DNA of 64,000 nucleotides from Euptelea pleiosperma (GCA_035048495.1 CM068553.1:26622978-26686977); one strand, 5' to 3'; numbered from the stretch's first letter, positions 1-9,347 are shown. Translations and numbers: made by a program. Notes: generated by a model not told the origin, from the sequence alone.

Positions 1-275
1 AGAGCGGTGATGCTTTATGGAGCAAAATAGTAGGCAATCAAGTAAAAATATTTTATAAAACGAGTATAGCTGAGATGAGGATGTTAAGATGGATGTGTAG
101 AAAGACTAAGAAAGACAAAATTAGAAATAAACACATTAATTCATGAAAATATAGGAGTAGATCCAATAGGTGACAAAATAAAGGAAAGTCGATTGAGATG
201 GTTTGGCCTTGCACAACGAAGACCAATAACAACACTAGTGAAGGAATGTGTAAGTTGAAGGGTATAAAAAGGCCA
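1..275 (+). pseudogene. LINE reverse transcriptase C-terminal remnant
   Basis: The translation carries the conserved tail found in many plant L1-type LINE reverse transcriptases. A stretch reading MLYGAK is followed by AEMRMLRWMC and, after a frame change, by a block resembling IGDKIKESRLRWFG. There are two stops near base 28 and a frame change near base 145, so it is dead. Its 5' part lies beyond the window edge. It sits inside intron 1 of the minus-strand DUR3 gene. Family assignment is from motif recognition only. Confidence 0.7.
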
Positions 276-699
276 GGGGAATGCCAAAATGGACATGGAT
301 TGAGGTTTTGAGAGGAAATTGCTCAATCACTGAAGCTCAGTGATTGAGCAATTCTGACTGATGATTGACTCTGTGTGTTTCGCACGTGTAAGAATATCCC
401 ATGTAGGTGCAGAGTAAAATACTGGAATCGAAAATACTGGTTCCAATTCCACATTTTTAGGGATTGACCAGTTGACAGCCCTAGTTGAAATGCAATAATT
501 GTAAGTAGGTGTGTTTGGATGAAGGGTTTTTGGTGCCCTCACAATCCCTTGAGAGGAAATGGGTTGAAATTGGGTATTGAGCTTTGAATCACTGTTCTTG
601 AACAATTACAGGCAGACGGGATGTTAAACCCCTCGACTGGGTTGAGCCTGAGCAAGCTAGAGGTAATAAAAATTGAGAGTGATCGGAGCTGGAACGTAC
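276..699 (-). other. 5' part of DUR3 intron 1
   Basis: This sequence lies downstream of the exon 1 donor on the minus strand and has no DUR3-like coding block. It contains the hairpin listed at 317-353 and otherwise unremarkable A/T-rich DNA. Later DUR3 exons should lie to the left of the window. That is an inference from the length of the family (about 700 residues, against 64 seen here). Confidence 0.5.
317..353. repeat. perfect 17-bp inverted repeat with 3-nt loop
   Basis: Two 17-bp arms, AATTGCTCAATCACTGA and its exact reverse complement, are separated by AGC. It lies inside DUR3 intron 1, just after the LINE remnant. It could be the scar of a small foldback element or a chance palindrome. 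No function is claimed. Confidence 0.85.
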
Positions 700-891
700 C
701 AAGAAAGTGGTGAAGACGGCAAAGAAGGCCCCAAAGCCCAAAATAACAGAGTACCCAACACCCTGATTGAGAACCGTTTTGCCCTCGAAGAAGCTGGTTT
801 GCCGCACACAGTGGAGTCCATCGTTGGAGATGTGGTAGTACTTCTTGGAGAATGCGAACGGCGGACAGTGTAAAGAAGAAGAAGAAGCCAT
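700..891 (-). CDS. DUR3: urea/proton symporter DUR3, exon 1
   Basis: The exon encodes the N-terminal 64 residues of the plant high-affinity urea transporter DUR3, a plasma-membrane urea/H+ symporter of the sodium:solute symporter family used for urea uptake and remobilisation. The diagnostic pattern is CPPF early, a QTSFF block near residue 31, then [20 protein letters not shown], which starts the first membrane helix. The ATG at 889-891 is followed by G (good context) and is preceded by a C/T-rich leader. The exon ends at base 700 in TTG and is followed by the strong donor GTACGT (694-699). The same position in Arabidopsis DUR3 continues with more coding sequence, so the gene continues left of the window. 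The reading frame is intact. Whether the whole gene is functional cannot be judged from one exon. Confidence 0.88.
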
Positions 892-1108
892 GGAGACGAT
901 TTTGAGTTCCTATGCCTCAATACTTCTCTCTTGTTCAGTGAAGCCAGATAAAAACGGAAAGAGTCAATGGAAGTCAATAATGGCTTGGGTGGCTTGGGCG
1001 GAGAGAGAAAGAAGGGATAGCTGGCTTGCTTGCTTGGGTGGCAATAACGGCTCCACCGGTCGCGCTCGAGTTTGAAAAAAACAAAGATGCAATTGATGCT
1101 TAAAATAG
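892..1108 (-). promoter_or_regulatory. DUR3 5' leader and proximal promoter region
   Basis: About 217 bp lie between the DUR3 start codon and a Mutator-like insertion. On the minus strand it is C/T-rich near the gene (TTCTTTCTCTCTCC), as many plant leaders are. The only TATA-like string is CTATTTTAAG at 1099-1108, which coincides with the target-site duplication of the transposon. No other core motif is clear. The role is inferred from position. Confidence 0.4.
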
Positions 1109-1364
1109 AGTAAAACTTGCCTGACCACCTGTGGTGTGGTATCCTACCGGACCACACACAAACTGCTTGCCGCGTGGATTTTGTACGGTAGCAAGTCACA
1201 TCGGGCACTAGCCACAAACTCATCCTCCCCTCCTTGGTTAACCTACCCAGGTTTGGTGAGAGTAAATTAAAAAAGTGAGAAAAAATAAAAGTGAAAAAAA
1301 GTAAAACAACATGAAGAAGACACGTGGCAATTTCTTATAAGACACTGACTTTAGATGTTTGACC

Positions 1365-2615
1365 AATGGTTTTTAAAACGGCCGTTTAAACCGTAACGCC
1401 CCAAGCCCGTTTTTGTTAAAATAGTTTAAACACGTTTTATCGGTTTTGAAAAAAATGGCCGTTTTTTTTTGTTTTAACGGCCGTTAAAATCTTTTAAACA
1501 GTCGTTTTATTCTGAAAAATTTTGTGAAAAAAATGGCCTTTAAATCCGTTAAATTCTCTTTTTTTTTTTAATTTTCAAATTTCAAATTTGAATTTCAGAG
1601 CCATTTCTTTGGTTAAAATCCGTTAAAACCGTTAAAATCCATTTAATTCTGTTAAATTCTATTTTTTCCTTTTTTTTTCCATTTTTGCCCTTGGCCGTTT
1701 CAATCTGTTTAAACGGTTTAAATGGTAACGCCCCAGTCCGTTTAACCGTTAAAACGGCCTCCTTTAAATGGTTTAAATGGTTTTAAAAATGGCCGTTTAA
1801 ACGGAAACACCCCAAGCCCGTTTCTGTTAAAACCATTTCAACACGTTTTAAAGTATTTGAATTTAATGGCCGTTTTTTTTTTGTTTTAACGGCCGTTAAA
1901 ATCGTTTAAACAGCGGTTAAATTCTGAATTTTTTTGTGAAAAAAATGTCCGTTAAATTCCGTGCTTTTCTTTTTTTAATTTTCAAAATTCAAAATTTGAA
2001 TTTCAGCGCCATTTTTTCCGTTAAAATAGTTAAAACCCGTTAAAATCCGTTTAATTTTATTAAATTCCATTTTTTGCCTCTGGCCGTTTCAATCCATTTT
2101 AACGGCTGTTTAAACGGTGACGCCCCCAGTCCGTTTAACCGTTAAAACGGCCTCCTTTAAACTTTGGGTAAAACCAAGGTTTAAAGGAGGCCGTTTTAAT
2201 GGTATAATGCACTGGGGGGGGGGGGGGGAGCATTACCGTTAAAACGGATTGTAACAGCCAGGGCCAACAAAAGAAAAAAATGGAATTTAACGGATTTTAC
2301 CAGGGCCAACAAAAGAAAAAAAAGGAAAAAAATGGAATTTAACAGATTTTAACAGAAAAAATGAAAAATATGGCGCTGAAAGTCAAATTTTGAAATTTGA
2401 AATTGAAAATTTTCAAAAATTGAAAAAACAGATTTTAACAGCCATTTTTTTTCCACAAAATTTTTTAGAATTTAACGGCTGTTAATTAAAACGATTTTAA
2501 CGGCGGTTAAAATGACAAAAAAGGCCATTAAATTCAAAGCGTCAAAACAGATTTTAACGATTTTACGGTAATAGGCTTGGGGCATTACCCTTTAAACGGC
2601 TGTTTTTAAAACCAT
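1365..2615. repeat. cluster of three GTTTAAAC-type repeats
   Basis: Two copies in + orientation (about 1367-1768 and 1779-2167) and one inverted copy (about 2173-2613) lie back to back. Each runs from GGTTTTAAAAACGGCCG through GGTAACGCCCCAAGCCCG, a T-rich middle with AAATTTCAAATTTGAATTTC, and GCCCCTGGCCGTTTCAATCC, to GGCCTCCTTTAAACC. The outer flanks TTTGACCAA and TTTGACCCT are an imperfect duplication, consistent with insertion into the Mutator-like element. Many internal copies of CCGTTAAAAC and CCGTTTAAAC make the block highly self-complementary. No coding capacity was seen. Confidence 0.75.
2214..2228 (+). repeat. G homopolymer (15 nt)
   Basis: Fifteen consecutive G bases interrupt the inverted GTTTAAAC-type copy, where relatives read AACGCCCCCAG. 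The run is probably an expansion of that C/G tract and is a likely place for sequencing error. Confidence 0.9.
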
Positions 2616-2964
2616 GATTTGACCCTAGCTAGTAAATTCGCGTATTATACATGTTTAATACACGATTTCTTTTTTGAATGAACATTTAATATTACCGTAT
2701 AAAATAAAAATTAGAAAAAATCACATATTTTAAGATTATACGAATAAAACATGTATTATTCATGTTTAATACATGGATTGCGTATTTTTTAAATAAAAAC
2801 ATGTTAAATGGCCGCAAAAAATGAAAAAAATAGATAAAATTCAGGCTTTTTAAGGCTAAACAAATATAAATTTCAACAATGACCGAATTTTTGACCAGAT
2901 GTTTTTATCCCGAAACCGAATTAAACTCGAACTTTTTTCGTTTCGAATCTTTACCGAATTGCTA

Positions 2965-3275
2965 ACTGGTACGTTAAAAACTGTTAAAACCTGTTTTGAC
3001 GCTTAGAAATTAACGGCCTTTTTTTCATTTTAGCGGCTGTTAAAAAAGTTTGTGAAAAAAAGGCCATTATTTCCGTTAAATTACATTTTTTTTCGTTTTT
3101 CAAAATTTCTAATTTTAAAAATCAGCACCATTTTCCATTTTTTTTTCCGTTGAATTCGTTAAATTTTTTTTTTTTTTTTTTCATTTTTCTCCATCTGCTA
3201 CAATCCGTTTTAACAATAATGCCCCCAGTCTGTTATACCGTTAAAACAGTCTCCTTTAAACCTTGGTTTGGCCAA
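2965..3275 (+). repeat. partial GTTTAAAC-type repeat
   Basis: This diverged copy has lost its left end. It shows the TTAACGGCC block, the long T tracts, CAGCACCATTTT, and the right terminus reading CTCCTTTAAACCTTGG near 3253-3268. The right end abuts a foldback arm (TTTGGCCAATCCCTAGG). Confidence 0.6.
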
Positions 3276-3285
3276 TCCCTAGGTG

Positions 3286-3500
3286 GAGTAAAACTTCGGT
3301 TACAACGCACAATACGAGCCACGAGGCACACTCTTGGTGGACGCTGACCGTATGGATGTTTGGCCAATCACTAGGTGGACCTACAAACCAGAAATAAACC
3401 TGATCAGTGATTTCTAAGCGTTGGATTGAAGTTATTTTCATGGGTTGATTTTACCGTATGATTTTTGAGCATTATTTGGATGCAAAGATCCATAGGTTGT
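3286..3500 (+). repeat. foldback MITE arm, partial
   Basis: It begins GGAGTAAAACTTC, shares GAGTAAAACTT with the Mutator-like TIR, and continues into the arm typical of this window: TGACCGTATGGATGTTTGGC, CTAGGTGGACCTACAAACC, GATCAGTGATTTCTAAGCG. Only one arm is present, so it is a truncated copy nested in the interior of the Mutator-like element. Confidence 0.6.
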
Positions 3501-3810
3501 AAAAGGTAACTCAGTTACTTTACCTTTTTTAATTTTTTAGGAGAAAAAAGAAAATTACTCTTTTGCTCTCACAAACCTGAACAGGCTTACCAGAGGGGGA
3601 GAGGATGAGTTTATGGCTCGTGTGGATGCGACTTGCTACCGTACGTAAGCCACCCGGTAGATACCACACCACAGGTGGTCAGGCAAGTTTTACTCCTTAA
3701 AATAGTAGAGTTTTAAGGAAAAAGATGTAACAAGGTATGCCTGAAACTGTTTTAAATGCGGAACTCACCACTATCATTTGGGCCCACTGACCGCATGGAT
3801 GTTTATCCCA

Positions 3811-4244
3811 TGGTTTTAAAAACGGCCGTTTAAATGGTAACGCCCCAAGCCCGTTTCCGTTAAAACTGTTTAAACACGTTTTATCGGTTTTGAAAAAAAT
3901 GGCCCTTTTTTTGTTTTAACGGCCATTAAAATCGTTTAAACGGCTGTTAAAATCGTTTAAACAGCCGTTTAATTTTGAAAAATTTATTAAAAAAACGGCC
4001 GTTAAAACCGTTTAATTCCGTTAAAATCCGTTTAATTTCCGTTAAAATCCATTAAATTCTATTTTTTAAAATTTTCAAATTTCAAAATTTGAATTTCAGC
4101 GCCACTTTTTCCATTAAAATCCGTTTAATTCTATTTTTTCCCATTTTTGCCCCTGACCGTTTCAATCCATTTTAACGGCCATTTAAACGGTTTAAACGGT
4201 AACGCCCCCAGTCCATTTAACCGTTAAAACGGCCTCCTTTAAAC
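3811..4244 (+). mobile_element. GTTTAAAC-type element with perfect 9-bp TSD
   Basis: This 434-bp copy starts TGGTTTTAAAAACGGCC and ends GGCCTCCTTTAAAC. It is flanked by TTTATCCCA at 3802-3810 and at 4245-4253. The ends are imperfect inverted repeats of each other (GGTTTTAAA and GGTTTAAA, then GGCCG). A 9-bp duplication and inverted ends suggest a Mutator-like MITE. It has no ORF. Confidence 0.78.
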
Positions 4245-4274
4245 TTTATCCCACCCCTCGGTGGATATACACAC

Positions 4275-4657
4275 GGTTTTAACGGCCGTTTAAACGGTAA
4301 CGCCCCAAGCCCGTTTCCGTTAAAACCATTTAAACACGATTTATTGTTTTTGAATAAAACGGCCGTTTTTTTGTTTTAATGGCCGTTAAAATCGTTTAAA
4401 CAGCCATTCAATTCTGAAAAATTTTGTTAAAAAAACAGCCGTTAAATCCATTTAATTCTTTTTTTTTTTTTTTTTTTCAAATTTCAAAATTTGAATTTCA
4501 GTGCCATTTTTTTCCATATTTTTCCGTTAAAATCCATTTTTTTTTTTCCGTTTTTTCCATTTTTTTTTCTATTTTTGCCCCTGGCCGTTTCAATCCTTTT
4601 TAACGGTAACGCCCCCAGTCCGTTTAACCATTAAAATGGCCTCCTTTAAACCTTGGA
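4275..4657 (+). mobile_element. GTTTAAAC-type element, second copy in same arm
   Basis: It starts GGTTTTAACGGCCG and ends near CTCCTTTAAACCTTGG. TGGATATACACAC occurs on both sides (4262-4274 and 4654-4666), giving a duplication of at least 9 bp whose exact limit is ambiguous because the element's own end resembles the flank. It interrupts the same foldback arm as the 3811-4244 copy, only 30 bp away. Confidence 0.7.
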
Positions 4658-4986
4658 TATACACACCAAAAATCACCCTGATCGATAATCTATAACCATT
4701 AGATGTTAACACTTTTTAAGGCGTTCTTATAGCTGTTGAATGTAGCCAAACCAACGGCTACAAATCATTAAACAAGCTGTTTTTTTTGTATAAATCTCTA
4801 TTAAGGGGTGGGCTAAACATCCATACAGTCAGTGGGTCCAGATGGCAGCGGTGACTACCAAAAATGCCGCTTCCGCAAATGAAAAGATCTCAGGTATACC
4901 TTCTTACATCACGACCCTTTATTTAAATTGTAATTGGGTAATTTAAAATAGGACTACAACTCGGGCGGGTTGGGTCGGGTTTGGGG

Positions 4987-5391
4987 CTATGTTCTAAAAC
5001 TCGGAACTCAGACTCGGCTCGGAAGTCCATTGGGCCGAGTCACCTCGATGACTCGGGAGTCGACTCGGCGAGTCATTAAATTGATTATTATTTATTTACA
5101 TATATAAAAATAATATTTATTAAGAAAAACTTTGAAAATAGGAAACAAATACAAAAAAAATTTAGAAAATCAGAAAAAGAAAAAAGGAAAAAGAATTTTG
5201 ACTGGACTCGGCCTTTAAACGGGTGACTCAGCTGAATTATGAGTCAACTCGGACGATTTTCAGACTCAGCTGAATTATGAGTTAACTCGGACGATTTTCA
5301 GAGTCAACTCGCTGGACTATGCAAATCTAAGTTTGTATGTCGAGTCGACTCGGCCGAGTCCCGAGTCGACTCGGCGAGTTTTAAAACATAG
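4987..5391. mobile_element. hAT-like MITE rich in ACTCGG motifs
   Basis: This 405-bp element has inverted ends CTATGTTTTAAAACTCG (left copy reads CTATGTTCTAAAACTCG) and a perfect 8-bp duplication GTTTGGGG at 4979-4986 and 5392-5399. Its interior repeats GAGTCGACTCGG and GAGTCAACTCGG many times around an A-rich core. Eight-base duplications fit the hAT superfamily. It has no ORF and is inserted in the left end of the larger hAT-like candidate. Confidence 0.8.
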
Positions 5392-5604
5392 GTTTGGGGT
5401 CAACTCGAGTCCAACCTGATCTTCAAGGTTGTGAGCCCAAGCACAACCCAACCCGAGGTCGGGCCTAGAATTTTCAGCCCCGAGCCCAATTACCTGATCG
5501 AGTTAGTTGGGTTGGTAAATTACTTAATATTTTTGTTATTGCTAAAAAAATGTTGGTTAAAATTTGTTATATTAACTAGGGGACGCCATGTGCAATGCAC
5601 ATGT

Positions 5605-5960
5605 CCGTGGCTGCACCTATGCATGTGGCGCACTTTTAGAGATCACTGAATGTATAGATGTTTGTCCCATCCCTAGATGGACCTACATTTGAAAATTCAT
5701 CCTGATTAGTAATTTCTATCCGTTGAATTAGAGTCTTATTCATTGTTTATTTTTAACTGTGGATTTTGAGCATTATTTGGGGTAGAGATCATTGACTGTA
5801 TGGATGTTTGGCCCATCCCTAGGTGGACCTACATGCAAAAAATCAGCCTGATTAGTGATTTTTAAGTATTCTATTAGAGTCGTTTTCATGGATTGATTTA
5901 TGACCGTGGAATTTGAGCATTACTATTTGCATGCAACTTGAGGTACATTTTTGGCCAATG
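5605..5960 (+). repeat. two tandem foldback arms
   Basis: Two copies of the same arm lie head to tail (about 5645-5775 and 5790-5935). Each reads TGTATGGATGTTTGGCCCAT, CCTAGGTGGACCTACAT, CCTGATTAGTGATTT, then the motif GTGGATTTTGAGCATTA. The right-hand inverted arms are missing. It looks like a rearranged foldback element. Confidence 0.6.
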
Positions 5961-6091
5961 ACAAAAGGACACCATCATGCAGCCCATGGACCTTGGACCA
6001 TGTGATCATTACTCTTTTAATAATGACCATGTATGGACACTTCTAGTTAATTTTTTTTCACCATTTTAATTTTGGCACCAAATAATTGGTG

Positions 6092-6372
6092 CCACATGGC
6101 ATATTCTTAGAGTTCACTGACCATATGAATGTTTGGTCCATCCCTAGGTGGACCCTACAAACCAAAAATCAGCCCAATTAGTGATTTCTATCCATTGGAT
6201 CATAGTTTTTTTCATGGTTTAGTTTTAACCATGGATTTCGATCATTATTTACGGTACTCAAATCCAAAGGTCATAAATCAGTAATCAGGTTAAGTTTTGG
6301 CAAGTCGGTCTACCTAGGGACGGACCAAACATCAATACGGTCATCTCTAAGAGTGTGCCACATGGCTGACAT
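6092..6372. mobile_element. foldback MITE, about 280 bp
   Basis: The left arm GTGCCACATGGC...CTTAGAG...TGGATGTTTGG...CCTAGGTGGACC is mirrored by the right arm, which in reverse reads GCCATGTGGCACACTCTTAG and then ATTGATGTTTGGTCCGTCCC. The whole unit can fold into one long hairpin. No ORF and no clear target duplication were found. Confidence 0.7.
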
Positions 6373-6501
6373 TGCCAATGGTCCTCCGTCGTCAAATTTT
6401 TGCTTTCTAAATGGTGTGAATGTGATTGCACATACGCATTTAATGACCTAACAGGTAGATATGTTTTTTCTACGCCTAACTAATAGGTGCCATGTTAATA
6501 T

Positions 6502-7103
6502 TAGGGCTGCAACTTGAGCCTGACGGGTTGAACCCGACATTAGGGTTGGGTTGGGTTTAGTTCTTTCAAGACTTGGGTTGGGCTTGGGCCAGATTTTTGG
6601 TAACCCGATCAAATTTGGTTGGGCTAGGGTTGAGGCTCGGCCCAACCCCGAGCTCGACATACAACTACATATATGTATTAGTATACCGACAAACATCCAC
6701 ACTACATTTTGGCAAATGCATCAACCCATGGATGCTTGTCCTCAGCAAACTACAACCCTTGTGCAAGATTACAAAATATCCTTGAAACTACATTTTGGCA
6801 TTTTATGTGATCGGTTGATATTGAAAATATTGTGTTTTCTTTGACGATTTTTTTTGTTATTTCTTTAGTAACTTTTATCATGCATTTGAGTTGATGAACT
6901 TTTCCCTTCTTATAAAAATGTCACGTTTTCTTTCATGAGGTGTTGGAAATAAAGCTTTTATTTAGTGGTTAGCATAACGGTTATTGTATTGACCAATCCG
7001 ACCAACCCGACTAACCCGACGGGTTGGGTTGGGTTAGGGTTCACAGCCTGTAAGGTTGGGTTGGGCTAGGGTTGACCTATAACCCGCCCAAGTTGCAGTC
7101 CTA
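6502..7103. mobile_element. hAT-like MITE, TIR TAGGGCTGCAACTTG
   Basis: The 602-bp element has inverted ends TAGGGCTGCAACTTGAGC and (reversed) TAGGACTGCAACTTGGGC. The 8-bp duplication GTTAATAT is perfect (6494-6501 and 7104-7111). GGGTTGGGTTGGG runs are present near both ends. Size, terminal sequence and duplication all fit a non-autonomous hAT element. The ORFs in this stretch are short, overlap on opposite strands and have no recognisable domain. Confidence 0.85.
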
Positions 7104-7111
7104 GTTAATAT

Positions 7112-7432
7112 GGACCACAGTATGAGACATGTGGCACACTATTGTAGGTCTCTAACCATATGGATGTTTCACCCAACTTTAGATGGAGAGATATATAGAC
7201 CAAAAATCAACCTGATTAGTGATTTCCATCCATTGGATTAGAGTCTTTTTCATGGTTTATATTTAAGCATGGATTTAGATCATTATTGGGGTACTCAGAT
7301 CCAAAGGTTATGAAAAACCAATCAGGCTGATTTTTGGTATATAGGTCTACTTAGGGACAGGCCAAACATCCATATGTTCAGTCGTCTATAAAAGCGTGCC
7401 ACATAGCTCATATTGTTGTATTTCATCAAAGT
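7112..7432. mobile_element. foldback MITE
   Basis: Inverted arms start ACCACAGTATGAGACATGTG on the left and, reversed, ACAACAATATGAGCTATGTG on the right. Both continue into CATATGGATGTTTGG and CCAAAAATCAGCCTGATTAG. It belongs to the same family as the units at 6092 and 9348. Its left end abuts the duplication of the hAT MITE. Confidence 0.7.
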
Positions 7433-7458
7433 TGATGATGGACCTCGCTATCAAAGTT

Positions 7459-8945
7459 ATAGGATTATTTACTTGGTAGGATGGGATTGGGAGTAAGTGG
7501 TGAGAGTGAAAGAAAAAGTGCATCAGATCACCCCGATTCTTGGTTCTTATTAATGGGTCGCCGTCTAGTTACTTTAAGAGTTCTAGAGGTTTGAGATAAG
7601 GAGATCCGATGTCCTCACTTTTGTTTATCATGCTGACCGAAGCACTGGGGAGGATGATTTCAAAAGGAGTAGGGTTAGGAGAACTAGAAGGATTCCAAGC
7701 CGATCCCAGGGGAGTGTCCATCTCTCACTTACAGTTTGCCGATGACATAGTGGTGTTCTCCTCGGGGATACCAGATCAAGTGCACTTTCTAAATTGTTTG
7801 CTATGTTGTTTTGAAGTTTGTTCAGGTCTCAACATCAACTTTAACAAAATCAAAATCATCAGTATAGGAAAAGTGGACAATATTGAGGAGTTAGAAAAAG
7901 TTTTTGGGTTGCTCGATCGATTCCTTGCCATCTTCCTCCTTAGGTCTCCCCTTGGGGACTCCATACAGGGCAAAGTAGGTGTGAGATTCTATAGTGGAGA
8001 GGGTTCGTAGGAGATTGACAAGTTGTAAGGGTAGATACCTTTCCAAAGGGAGAAAGATGATCCTCATTAGAAGCACGCTGTTCAATCTCCCAGTCTATTT
8101 CCTATCGTTGTTTACTATTCCTGTGTTCATACCAAAGAGGCTGGAAAGGCTAATGAAAAACTTCATGTGGAACGACTCGGGGGAATCCTTTTGTTATTAT
8201 CTGGTTAACTGGGCCCAAGCATGTTTGCCAAAGAAGGCAGGAGGTCTAGGCTTTAGAAAGATTGGCATTACGAATTTGAAACTTTTGGGAGGATCCTTGG
8301 TGGATTTAGATCACAATCCGGCCCTTTTACAAAATCTTGGCTTCCACTTCAGCTCCCACACCTTTTCACTTCCCTTATTCAAAACTTTGGAAATCAGATA
8401 CTCCCTTAAAAATTCATTTCTTTGCTTGGGTTGCTATCTTAAACAAATTACTTACTGTTGATAATTTGATCACTAGGAAATGGATTTTAGTGGATTATTG
8501 TGTTATGTGTAAGGCTAGTGGAGAGAGTACTAACCATCTTCTTGTCCATTGCGAGTTTGCTAGACCTGTTCTTTCTTTCTTATATAGACGTCGAATGGGT
8601 ATGTCTAGGGAGCATAGGGGCCCTTCACACATTTGACAGCGAGATGACAAGTGCTTTGGAAGATGATGCCTTTGGCTGTCATATGGGGGATTTGGTTGGA
8701 AAGGAATAAGAAAACATTCAAAGGCAAAGAGAGTTCATTACATGAAGTCATATTAAACATTAAGGCTCTCTTAATCCGATGGGGTAGCATTTGTCATGAG
8801 ACTAGGGGTATTTTTTTTGTGACATGGTTTTAAAGTTCCATCAGTTATTGTTTTGACTTTTTATTGTTTTCATATTTCTTCTAAGTTGTATTTCCGAGAT
8901 CTTCTTGATCTCCTTTTAATATACACTTCTGGATTCATAAAAAAA
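7459..8945 (+). mobile_element. 5'-truncated L1-type LINE with 18-bp TSD
   Basis: The insertion is bounded by GACCTCGCTATCAAAGTT (7441-7458) and GACCTCGATATCAAAGTT (8946-8963), one mismatch in 18. It ends in an A-rich tail. The body encodes, in broken frames, the end of a LINE reverse transcriptase. GDPMSSLLF and LQFADDI (the catalytic FADD box near 7738) come first, then the PKKAGGLGFRK block, then a zf-RVT-like region (KIHFFAWVA, CVMCKASGESTNHLLVHC), and last WLERNKKTFKG. Frameshifts occur near 7920 and 8320. The 5' half (endonuclease and most of RT) is missing, as is usual for LINEs. Confidence 0.88.
7609..8710 (+). pseudogene. LINE reverse transcriptase and zf-RVT fragment
   Basis: Coding remnant inside the LINE at 7459-8945. 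The first open block (7609-8010) covers RT palm motifs, including FADD. The second (7994-8461) covers the thumb-like PVYFLSLFTIP and KKAGGLG region. The third (about 8370-8636) carries the Cys/His zf-RVT pattern C-x2-C...H-x3-H-C. The three lie in different frames, so no functional protein is made. In an intact element this protein would copy the LINE RNA at the target site. Confidence 0.85.
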
Positions 8946-9176
8946 GACCTCGATATCAAAGTTTTGCTTTGCTAAAAGTTGCGTAGGTGAGGTGTGTCCG
9001 CGTACGTTGCCCAACCCAAGTTTTTTGCTTTGTAATAGTATAGATTTTCAATATAAAATACATATAAGAATTTTTTTTATTTGTCATCTTTAGAAACATA
9101 AACCACACTAAAAATAGGCTAGGAAACATAAAACACGTTAACAAAATATATACATTTATATTTGCCAGTGTATTGT

Positions 9177-9282
9177 CAGGCTCGGGTTGCCCAAAGCTTT
9201 AGCCCGAGCCCAACCCAGGTACTGAAGGGGCCAACCCAATCCGGCCCAACGTCGAGTTGAGCCCGCCCAAGTTGCAGCCCTA
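9177..9282 (-). repeat. right end of hAT-like element
   Basis: Reading on the minus strand from 9282, the sequence begins TAGGGCTGCAACTTGGGCGG and continues with G/T-rich runs, as in the MITE at 6502-7103. It is either the right end of the large candidate 4949-9282 or a stand-alone truncated copy. Confidence 0.6.
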
Positions 9283-9347
9283 ACTTAAAATTGTGTATTT
9301 AAAATAACAAAAAATTTATTTAAATGGTAATTGGGTAACTTAACACC

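Larger units (their letters stand above)
1109..3696. mobile_element. Mutator-like non-autonomous element with long TIRs
   Basis: The outer 130-150 bp (about 1109-1260 and 3555-3696) are inverted copies of each other, beginning AGTAAAACTTGCCTGACC and sharing the CACCTGTGGTGTGGTAT block. TTAAAATAG occurs on both sides (1100-1108 and 3697-3705), a perfect 9-bp target-site duplication. Long TIRs with a 9-bp duplication are the hallmark of Mutator-like elements. No transposase is visible. The interior is filled by later insertions: three GTTTAAAC-type repeats and another partial foldback. The element stands immediately upstream of DUR3. Confidence 0.78.
3730..4912. mobile_element. foldback element split by two insertions
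   Basis: Inverted ends read GATGTAACAAGGTATGCCTG on the left and its near complement (CAGGTATACCTTCTTACATC) on the right. They lead into GTGGGTCCA/GGGCCCACTGACCGCATGG and GGATGTTTATCCCA. The left arm is cut twice by GTTTAAAC-type repeats (3811-4244 and 4275-4657). When those are skipped, the arm reads through into CACCCCTCGGTGGATATACACACC as in other family members. No clear outer duplication was found. Confidence 0.6.
4949..9282. mobile_element. candidate large hAT-like element with nested insertions
   Basis: The left end TAGGACTACAACTCGGGCGG and the right end (reverse complement TAGGGCTGCAACTTGGGCGG) match the TIR of the small hAT-like MITE at 6502-7103. Flanks ATTTAAAA (4941-4948) and ACTTAAAA (9283-9290) agree at 7 of 8 positions. 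Between them are other MITEs and a LINE, all explicable as later insertions. No transposase was found, and the two ends could instead belong to two separate truncated copies. Confidence 0.38.

Noticed and set aside
657..1223. 188-codon open frame on the minus strand overlapping DUR3 exon 1
   Set aside because: It crosses the DUR3 exon in a different frame and extends into the transposon TIR. The DUR3 frame has clear homology and splice signals.
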